Shown here: piece after piece, positions 1 through 5,847 of the stretch
How positions within the stretch are numbered: position 1 is the first letter of the stretch
Layout: each line of letters starts with the position of its first letter
Source of the DNA: Bacteroidales bacterium
GTDB lineage: Bacteria > Bacteroidota > Bacteroidia > Bacteroidales > DTU049
Assembly: GCA_018056215.1 (NCBI GenBank)
Contig: JAGPGB010000055.1
Span: forward strand, 1-7,257
Direction of reading: 5' to 3'
Length of the DNA stretch: 7,257 bases
Notes under the pieces: model-generated
Told to the model about the DNA's origin: nothing
The model's input: only the letters and a program-made list of their open reading frames with translations
Database searches by the model: none
Made by a program: the position numbers and the translations under genes

Positions 1-740
1 TAATATCTATATTCTTCTGCCTCTCCTATGCTCATATAACAAAGTACTATTCGTTTACTTCCATTTTTTTTGATTTTTAGCTTTTCTATTTCTGATTTAG
101 TATATTGCTCATCATTATGAAATAAATCCATTACGATTACATCAAAATTAGTTTGTGATACAGTGTTTATAAAATCTTGCTTTGAACTAAAATTTTCACT
201 ATTAATCAGATACAAAAAATTTTTGGCATCTGATAATTTATTTATATCATCTGAGTTCTCATTAAATGGGTTACCCGGGTATTGAGGTATATTATTTAAT
301 TCTCTATGGTCAGCAGCAAATGAAATAAAATTATAGTGCTGGTTTAACATATAAGAACTATCTATTTTAGCTTTAGTAAAGCAATAATCTATTACCATTA
401 CTACTTTACAATAGTCTCTATATTTTAAACAGTAGTCTAGCATAAATTCATTATCCTCTATAGGTGTTTTGATGTCATCACCATAATATCCATAAAATAA
501 ATCTTCACGGCCTGTACCGTCTATTGCATATATGTAATTATATTGTAGCTCTGTATCATCTAATATCAATTCTTGACCATTTTGTGGGACTATAATAAAA
601 TTAGGATTTATATTTTTAGCATATCTACTAATTGATATTACAAAATTCCTCATCTCTTCTCGATAATCTATATCATTGTTTTTTTTGCAGCTTATAAATA
701 TTAATAGCAGTATAATTATTGTAATTGGAGAAGTTTTCAT
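1..740 (-). CDS. Lipoprotein, MJ1477/TM1410 (GH114-like) putative glycoside hydrolase, 3' truncated
   Basis: Reading frame from ATG at 740-738, open to the left edge: 246 residues are visible and the C-terminus is missing. Residues 1-17 form a lipoprotein signal (MKTSPITIIILLLIFIS) ending in FISC, so Cys18 is the likely lipidated residue; Phe at -3 is unusual for a lipobox. No clear surface-export signal follows (KKNND). The body fits the MJ1477/TM1410 family, related to endo-alpha-1,4-polygalactosaminidase (GH114), a TIM-barrel fold. Matching blocks are INPNFIIVPQNGQEL (44-58), VMVIDYC (114-120), FDVIVMDLF (199-207) and CYMSIGEAEEYRY (234-246), with acidic residues Asp118, Asp205 and Glu240 as candidate active-site positions. 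The last bases give a partial TA codon, Tyr if the family pattern holds. It lies 42 bp after the barrel gene on the same strand, with only A/T-rich sequence between, so co-transcription is likely. Family assignment is by remembered motifs; substrate and activity are unknown. Confidence 0.8.
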   Translation of the reverse strand, partial: MKTSPITIIILLLIFISCKKNNDIDYREEMRNFVISISRYAKNINPNFIIVPQNGQELILDDTELQYNYIYAIDGTGREDLFYGYYGDDIKTPIEDNEFMLDYCLKYRDYCKVVMVIDYCFTKAKIDSSYMLNQHYNFISFAADHRELNNIPQYPGNPFNENSDDINKLSDAKNFLYLINSENFSSKQDFINTVSQTNFDVIVMDLFHNDEQYTKSEIEKLKIKKNGSKRIVLCYMSIGEAEEYRY

Positions 741-782
741 TTTTTTAATAAAATTAAATAAAAAAATTTGTATTTAAAATTT

Positions 783-3700
783 TCATAGTAAAGCTCTCAC
801 ATTTATACTACCAATGTGCGTCATTGATATATGTTGAGATATTCTACCTTCGTACTGTAAAGAAATTTGTATTACTTGGTTTAATGTTTTTTGCCATTGT
901 ATTTGTATTAATCCATTACTACCTGGTTTGTAACCCTCCAACATTAAATATTCCATTGTAGGGTCCATATTATCTGTAGCATCATTATATAAATAACCTA
1001 ATTTTGTAGTAAATGTTCCAAATTTTAATGAAAATATTCGTGGTTCTAATGTTAATTCTAATTTATTGATTTTTAAATCCTCATTATACATATAAGCATA
1101 TCTCGGACTGATTCTGATTTGATATTTTGTAGCTAAATATTGTAATTCCAATTTCTGTGAATATTGGTTGTAATCATATGTAGTACTTTGCTGGAAAATA
1201 GATTTATTTATCTGCTTTAAATAATCACTTTGAGATTGCAAATTCAATTTTTTTGTTATAGGTACGAAAATTTGTAAAGCATTATTTTCTCTCATTTGTT
1301 CTATATTACCCACTATCAATGTTTGTAAACTATTTTGTTTATAATATTCATATCTAATAGACAAATTTAGCTTTTTGGGATGATATTCTAATACATTTCT
1401 GAGTCTATTATTAAATGTGATTATAGAGTCTGCAAATTTATTGCTAAAGTATAAAAAATGTATTTCTTTACTTGCTTGATTAATGTCTATGAAAGTTTGC
1501 AAATTAAAATTTTTAAAAAATTGTGGTATTTTATTAATTAATGAAGGAGAAAATCTAAAATTAAAGCTTAATGTCTGTGAATAGGTGCTTAAATATTTTT
1601 GTGTAGGAATGGTCAGTAAAATATATTGTGCTTGATCACTGAAATTGGCTATATGAAATTCATTAAGCTCTTGCAATCCATTATTATTGGCATCTATCCA
1701 ATAGTGTGTACCTTGACCTATTGGCACCTCTATAAAAGAATAATCTATTTGAGGCGTTTGTTTTTGTGCAAGTATATATCTGAGTTGAGTTATGAAAGAT
1801 TTATCTCGTGTATTTAGATTTATTTCATTTTCACTAGTGAAATAATTTTTTTCTTGACTATTAGTAGATTGAAATACAATATAATTATTTTGTTTTAAGT
1901 TCCATATTTTATGTCTCATTAGCAACTGGTATCCACCCTTTTGTTGATATCTATCTATTGGCATTTTTTCATAATAATATTCATAATACAATTTTATAAA
2001 TGCCTTAGAGCTATCTCCCCAACCAACATATGGAGATATTGAGTAATATTCTTGAGAATTATTTTGTATTGTATCATTCTTTTTTATTGGATGATATTCT
2101 ATTTTATTACTTATTCCTAACCAAATAGATTTTATTTTCCAATCAAAATTACTATTACTTCTATAGAAATCTACTTTATATAGTGGCAATCTCGTATGGG
2201 AATAATTATTTTTTGTTAAAAAATTAAAATTTTTGTAATGAAATTTTGCATCAGCAATAGATAATATTGAATATTCATTTTTTGAGGTATTAAAAAATGA
2301 TGTACTTAATTGTGCAGAATTATTAGATTTATCATTATAATTATAATTCAATCCATTTAAAAATTCCATTTTTTTCTTGCTAAATAAATCTTTGTTTAGA
2401 ATTCTACTTTCTTCAGCAGAATAAATGGGTTCTAATGAAGAAAAATTAGTTTGTATTCCCTGCGAGAATATTTCGAAAGTATGCTTTACTGATGGCTTAG
2501 TAATTATTTGCATTTTATATGCTATGCCTTGATTAATGGAGTCATTATCACTATAAGTATTTTTATCATGTTGTGAATATCCCAGTCTAATACGAGTTTC
2601 TAATTTTTCGTTAGGTTTATAATACAGATATGATTCCACAGTATTTAGTCTATTAGGAGCATTTAGTATTCTAATAGGTTCATATTCTCCCTGTGGCACA
2701 CCATTTAATGGCGGTATCCACTCATAAATTTTACCATTAGCTGCGTAATTTGATATTTTATAATTTCCTTTATTCTGTCCTACATATGTAAAATTTACTT
2801 CATATAATTGTGCAGTGCTGTCTCTACTATAGACAAATATTGAATCATATCCTAATGTATCTATCAATTTGTATAATATTTTTTTCTTATCAAAACTAGT
2901 CATTTGAAATGAAGGTATCTCTACTGGTAAATTAGCTCCAGCATTTGATAATAGAACTTTGTCACTATCAGATAATGTGAGTAATAATGGCTGACTTTTT
3001 ACATCTCCTTCAGAGAAATAATTTATTCCCCATAATAATTTATTATTTGATATTTCAGTAAATAAACCATATGATGATTGAGCATAATTATAGTCAGTAT
3101 ATAAAAATTCTACAACTATATGCATAGATGAACGAATAAATATTTTGGGCATGAAAGTAATCTCTGCAGTGTTATAATCTATTACATAGTCTGCATCATA
3201 ACCTCTTTGTAAAATATTACCATCTAAATAAACATTTTCTGAATTTGCAATGATTTGAATATAATTGGCATCTGTACTACGTAGCTTGTATGGTCCAGCA
3301 ACTCCATCTACCAGCTGCAGCTCTACCCTATCAAATTTTCCTTTGTTCATAGCTACTGCACCACCATAATTGTAAGTATTCTTATTGGATTTATTTTGAT
3401 TAGTAAACATGCTACCTTGAAGCTTCCTAGAATATTTAGAAAAATAAGTGTTTTCTCCACTTTTAATGTTAAAATCTCCAAGAGTTAGTTTGAAATTATC
3501 TTTTTTTAATGTTATATAAACTCTATCAATTTCTTGTAATCGTGCACTTGTACCTTCAGGTTGTATAGGTAAATTTCTATCATTTAGACTACCTTCTATC
3601 ATAAATGGTGCTATCTCTCCATAAAATTGCAAATCTAGTGAAGACTGCATAGAACTCTGTCCTTGACTACTCATCATTATACCTCTCGAGATGTAACCAT

Positions 3701-4088
3701 TTGTTACTAAATCATTTTTTTCTTCATAAATTTGCGTAGATGACAATATTGGCATTTGTTGAGAAGGCTCTTTTGCTGCTGTATCTACTGATATTTCATT
3801 AAATAATTTTATTGACTGCTCTCTAACGATGTAAACCATCGTTATCTTATATTCATATGGCAGCTCTATTGTACTATCTAACTCTATTTTGATTTTTTGA
3901 TTTTCAATATCTAATATTGGCTTGATATCTTGAGATTCTGATAATATATTAATATACAAATATTTTGGACTATAAATATCTATCTGCTCAGAGTAATTAT
4001 TTATAATCAATAAAGTATCTCTTTTATTTTGAGAGAATAAATTTAATGTTATTAAAAGTAAAATTAAAGAGATAGCAAATCTATTCAC
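783..4088 (-). CDS. Large secreted protein, predicted outer-membrane beta-barrel, unknown function
   Basis: 1101 aa, complete. It begins at GTG (4088-4086): an in-frame TAA lies seven codons upstream with no ATG between, and the next Met (residue 84) would lose the signal peptide. Residues 1-19 are a Sec signal (MNRFAISLILLLITLNLFS), probably cleaved before Gln20. Residues 20-120 look like a soluble N-terminal domain. A block recalling large Bacteroidota outer-membrane proteins follows: ISRGI (133-137), RNLPIQPEG (171-179), LTLGDF (201-206) and YVIDYNTAEITF (301-312). From about 335 on, alternating aromatic/polar stretches with many Tyr and Asn suggest a many-stranded barrel, and the chain ends in a beta-strand (SINVRALL). 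Residues 799-810 (DANNNGLQELNE) match an EF-hand loop at positions 1, 3, 5, 6, 9 and 12. I see no TonB plug and no T9SS C-terminal domain. Function is not recognised. The hydrolase-like lipoprotein gene follows closely. Barrel topology is inferred from composition. Confidence 0.85.
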   Translation of the reverse strand: MNRFAISLILLLITLNLFSQNKRDTLLIINNYSEQIDIYSPKYLYINILSESQDIKPILDIENQKIKIELDSTIELPYEYKITMVYIVREQSIKLFNEISVDTAAKEPSQQMPILSSTQIYEEKNDLVTNGYISRGIMMSSQGQSSMQSSLDLQFYGEIAPFMIEGSLNDRNLPIQPEGTSARLQEIDRVYITLKKDNFKLTLGDFNIKSGENTYFSKYSRKLQGSMFTNQNKSNKNTYNYGGAVAMNKGKFDRVELQLVDGVAGPYKLRSTDANYIQIIANSENVYLDGNILQRGYDADYVIDYNTAEITFMPKIFIRSSMHIVVEFLYTDYNYAQSSYGLFTEISNNKLLWGINYFSEGDVKSQPLLLTLSDSDKVLLSNAGANLPVEIPSFQMTSFDKKKILYKLIDTLGYDSIFVYSRDSTAQLYEVNFTYVGQNKGNYKISNYAANGKIYEWIPPLNGVPQGEYEPIRILNAPNRLNTVESYLYYKPNEKLETRIRLGYSQHDKNTYSDNDSINQGIAYKMQIITKPSVKHTFEIFSQGIQTNFSSLEPIYSAEESRILNKDLFSKKKMEFLNGLNYNYNDKSNNSAQLSTSFFNTSKNEYSILSIADAKFHYKNFNFLTKNNYSHTRLPLYKVDFYRSNSNFDWKIKSIWLGISNKIEYHPIKKNDTIQNNSQEYYSISPYVGWGDSSKAFIKLYYEYYYEKMPIDRYQQKGGYQLLMRHKIWNLKQNNYIVFQSTNSQEKNYFTSENEINLNTRDKSFITQLRYILAQKQTPQIDYSFIEVPIGQGTHYWIDANNNGLQELNEFHIANFSDQAQYILLTIPTQKYLSTYSQTLSFNFRFSPSLINKIPQFFKNFNLQTFIDINQASKEIHFLYFSNKFADSIITFNNRLRNVLEYHPKKLNLSIRYEYYKQNSLQTLIVGNIEQMRENNALQIFVPITKKLNLQSQSDYLKQINKSIFQQSTTYDYNQYSQKLELQYLATKYQIRISPRYAYMYNEDLKINKLELTLEPRIFSLKFGTFTTKLGYLYNDATDNMDPTMEYLMLEGYKPGSNGLIQIQWQKTLNQVIQISLQYEGRISQHISMTHIGSINVRALL

Positions 4089-4396
4089 TTGTATGAAGTT
4101 ATAATTTTATTTTATAAAATTAAGTAAAAGTAGTAATAAATGAAAAAATGTGAATTTTAATCAGAATGACATATGTATTAATTGATGAAATAAGTTTATT
4201 GAAACAATTGTTTTATTATTAACTTATTCATTAATGAAAATGTAAAAATATAGTTATATTTCTTACAAGTATTATTGAATTGTTTAAAAAATCTTATAAT
4301 TTCGTTATTATCAACTATGCAAATGAAAAATCTTTACTATTTAAATGATGAGCATTTTTTTTGAGAAATTAAATAGGTTGACTAAAAGTGATTTAT

Positions 4397-4456
4397 ATGA
4401 AACTATTTAAAATATTTTCTATCTTACTGTTATTAAACATTTTACATAATAAATAA
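4397..4456 (+). other. Tiny plus-strand frame resembling an orphan secretory leader
   Basis: ATG at 4397 opens a 19-codon frame (MKLFKIFSILLLLNILHNK) ending in TAA at 4454-4456. The product has the layout of a signal-peptide n-region and hydrophobic core (two Lys, then a run of Ile/Leu/Phe) but no mature domain. It stops 4 bp before the left arm of the 22-bp inverted repeat. It could be the relic of a secreted-protein gene, a very small membrane peptide, or chance: A/T-rich DNA readily encodes Lys, Ile, Leu and Phe. No clear promoter or ribosome-binding site precedes it. Evidence for expression is absent, so it is noted rather than called as a gene. Confidence 0.15.
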
Positions 4457-4460
4457 TAAT

Positions 4461-4482
4461 TGTTTAAAATAAGTAATGATAT
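4461..4482 (+). repeat. Left arm of a perfect 22-bp inverted repeat
   Basis: The arm begins TGTTTAAAATAAG and ends TAATGATAT. Its exact reverse complement lies at 4621-4642. The outer end is TG, so the whole unit reads TG...CA, as at the ends of some transposable elements. Matching breaks down on both sides: the adjacent base fails inward (4483 against 4620) and outward (4460 against 4643). Confidence 0.8.
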
Positions 4483-4620
4483 TTATTTAGTAAATTTATG
4501 ATGTTTAAATTCATTATTTATGAGTATTAAATAAAAATATTTTATAAAATTTATTTTTTTAATTAATATTTTTATAATCCATAATAATAAAGGTTTTAAT
4601 AATAAATATTTTATTATTAT

Positions 4621-4642
4621 ATATCATTACTTATTTTAAACA
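4621..4642 (-). repeat. Right arm of the perfect 22-bp inverted repeat
   Basis: This is the exact reverse complement of 4461-4482, starting ATATCATTACTTA and ending TTTTAAACA. It pairs with the left arm across a 138-bp spacer. A 22-of-22 match is unlikely by chance even in DNA this rich in A and T, unlike the many 9-11-bp palindromes nearby. Confidence 0.8.
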
Positions 4643-4828
4643 TTTTTGAATTTTAATAAAGTTATGTATCTTGTACCTCTTAGTAATAACTATATCCTTT
4701 ATATTTGTAATTTGTTTTAAAATATATATTTTAACATCAACGAAAATAAAAAAAATCCGATCTAATAATTATTTATTCAAAACATAAATAATTCTTTTAC
4801 ATCAATAAATTTTGAGTAATTTTTATAA

Positions 4829-4863
4829 AAAAAGAGGAGATACTTTTTGTATCTCCTCTTTTT
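4829..4863 (-). terminator. Intrinsic terminator of rpoD
   Basis: A perfect 15-bp stem (arms 4829-4843 and 4849-4863; core GAGGAGATAC/GTATCTCCTC) closes a 5-nt loop of identical bases. It begins 7 nt after the rpoD stop codon. Read on the minus strand, the second arm runs into a T-rich tail, the classic Rho-independent layout. The arm ends are A- and T-tracts on both sides, so it might also work weakly in the plus direction, although GG interrupts the tail there. Confidence 0.93.
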
Positions 4864-4870
4864 GGAATAT

Positions 4871-5734
4871 TTAACCTAAATAAGTTCTTAAGTTTTTGGA
4901 TCTATTACCGTTTTTCAATCGTTTGATAGCTTTTTCTTTTATTTGACGTACTCTCTCTCTAGTCAGTTTGTATTTATCAGCTATCTCATCTAAAGAATAA
5001 GGATGCGAATAGCCTATACCATAATACATATTAATAATATCTCGTTCTTTTTTGGTTAAACTAGATAGGGCGCGTTGTATTTCTTTTGCCAAGCTTTCCT
5101 GGATTAGTGCTTGATCAGTAGAAGGCGTATCGCTAGGTACGAATAAATCTAGCATAGTAGCATCTTCATCAGCAGATATTGGGGCATCTACAGAAACATG
5201 TTTCCCACTTATACGAATAGATTCAGCTACTTTATTTTCTGGGATTTCTATAAGATCTGCAATTTCTTCTACAGAGGGCATACGTTCGAGCTCTTGCTCG
5301 AGTCTAGCTGTTTCTTTAGAAATTTTATTAATAGAACCAATTTGATTGAGTGGTAATCTAACTATACGACTTTGCTCAGCTATAGCTTGTAAAATAGATT
5401 GTCTAATCCACCACACAGCATAAGAAATAAATTTAAACCCACGTGTTTCATCAAAACGTTCTGCAGCTTTTATCAATCCAATATTCCCTTCGTTTATCAA
5501 ATCTTGTAAACTAAGACCTTGATTTTGATATTGTTTAGCTACACTAACAACAAAACGTAAATTTGCTTTTACTAATTTATTTCTTGCTGCCTCATCTCCT
5601 TGTTTGATACGTTGAGCTAATTTAACCTCTTCGTCGGGAGTGATGAGCTCCTCTCTACCAATCTCCTGCAAATAATCATCCAATGAGGTGTAATCCCTAT
5701 TGGTGATAGAACGCGTAATTTTTAATTGTCTCAT
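4871..5734 (-). CDS. rpoD: Primary (housekeeping) RNA polymerase sigma factor, RpoD/SigA, short Bacteroidota form
   Basis: 287 aa, complete, ATG to TAA. It directs RNA polymerase to housekeeping promoters. The protein lacks region 1.1 and the long non-conserved region of proteobacterial RpoD; about 286-288 aa is normal for this phylum. Order: N-terminal MRQLKITRSITNR; region 1.2 (about 15-46, LDDYLQEIGREELIT); region 2 (55-124) with the core-binding segment NLRFVVSVAKQYQNQGL and the promoter-melting and -10 recognition stretch KFISYAVWWIRQSILQ (101-116); region 3 (about 131-205); region 4 (about 215-275) with helix-turn-helix YSLDEIADKYKLTRERVRQI (246-265). All key parts look intact. It follows the HtrA-type protease gene by 113 bp, has its own promoter in that gap, and is closed by a strong terminator. 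Group 1 rather than an alternative sigma is supported by the intact, near-consensus regions 2.4 and 4.2. Confidence 0.97.
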   Translation of the reverse strand: MRQLKITRSITNRDYTSLDDYLQEIGREELITPDEEVKLAQRIKQGDEAARNKLVKANLRFVVSVAKQYQNQGLSLQDLINEGNIGLIKAAERFDETRGFKFISYAVWWIRQSILQAIAEQSRIVRLPLNQIGSINKISKETARLEQELERMPSVEEIADLIEIPENKVAESIRISGKHVSVDAPISADEDATMLDLFVPSDTPSTDQALIQESLAKEIQRALSSLTKKERDIINMYYGIGYSHPYSLDEIADKYKLTRERVRQIKEKAIKRLKNGNRSKNLRTYLG

Positions 5735-5745
5735 ATATATTTATA

Positions 5746-5751
5746 CCTCTC
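5746..5751 (-). promoter_or_regulatory. Shine-Dalgarno-like purine stretch of rpoD
   Basis: On the minus strand GAGAGG lies 11 nt before the rpoD ATG, inside the purine run AAAAAAGAGAGG. Such G-containing sites are uncommon in Bacteroidota, where translation often relies on A-rich unstructured leaders. The spacing is slightly long. It supports the ATG at 5734 as the start. Confidence 0.5.
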
Positions 5752-5800
5752 TTTTTTACGTATGATTACAATTTTTTTAATATACTATAAAAAAGTTATA

Positions 5801-5831
5801 CAAAATTACAACAAAAATTTGACATAGCAAA
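5801..5831 (-). promoter_or_regulatory. Bacteroidota-type housekeeping promoter of rpoD
   Basis: On the minus strand a -33 element TTTG (5831-5828) is followed after 19 bp by TAATTTTG (5808-5801), an exact match to the phylum -7 consensus TAnnTTTG with normal spacing. Transcription would begin near 5794-5797 and give a leader of about 60 nt. The promoter sits entirely between the protease stop and the rpoD start, so rpoD can be expressed independently. As RpoD itself reads such promoters, the gene is probably transcribed by its own product. Confidence 0.75.
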
Positions 5832-5847
5832 TTTTTTTATAAAATGT

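Larger units (their letters stand above)
4461..4642. mobile_element. Possible 182-bp MITE-like element bounded by the 22-bp inverted repeat
   Basis: Two perfect 22-bp inverted arms (4461-4482 and 4621-4642) enclose 138 bp of non-coding A+T-rich DNA. The total of 182 bp and the lack of coding capacity fit a miniature inverted-repeat transposable element. Against this, I see no convincing target-site duplication (left flank ends AATAAT, right flank starts TTTTTG) and no second copy or parent insertion sequence in the window. An alternative is a large hairpin formed in RNA or single-stranded DNA, or a paired protein-binding site. The repeat itself is certain; its identity as a mobile element is inference. 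Confidence 0.3.
4089..4870. other. Long A+T-rich intergenic region without a convincing gene
   Basis: This 782-bp stretch separates the rpoD stop from the GTG of the barrel gene. No reading frame of useful length exists on either strand. It contains the rpoD terminator at its right end, a 22-bp inverted repeat near the middle, and a 19-codon leader-like frame. Because the terminator should stop rpoD transcripts, the barrel gene needs its own promoter here, yet I found no good match to the Bacteroidota TTTG/TAnnTTTG pattern on the minus strand between 4089 and about 4400. Numerous short A/T palindromes are expected from the composition alone. I see no tRNA or rRNA and no G+C-rich structured RNA. 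Confidence 0.7.

Noticed and set aside
1626..1817. 63-codon plus-strand frame opposite the barrel gene
   Set aside because: It lies wholly antisense to a well-supported gene, resembles no family, and has no ribosome-binding site.
4531..4575. 11-bp inverted repeat (4531-4541 with 4565-4575) inside the 138-bp spacer
   Set aside because: It is too short in such A/T-biased sequence to separate from chance.
4664..4720. 18-codon plus-strand frame starting at ATG 4664, considered as the continuation of the leader at 4397
   Set aside because: It is very short, resembles nothing I recognise, and is joined to the leader by no frame-consistent sequence.
4717..4734. 18-bp perfect A/T palindrome (TTAAAATATATATTTTAA)
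   Set aside because: Only A and T are involved and the spacer is extremely A+T-rich, so a palindrome of this length is not surprising by chance.
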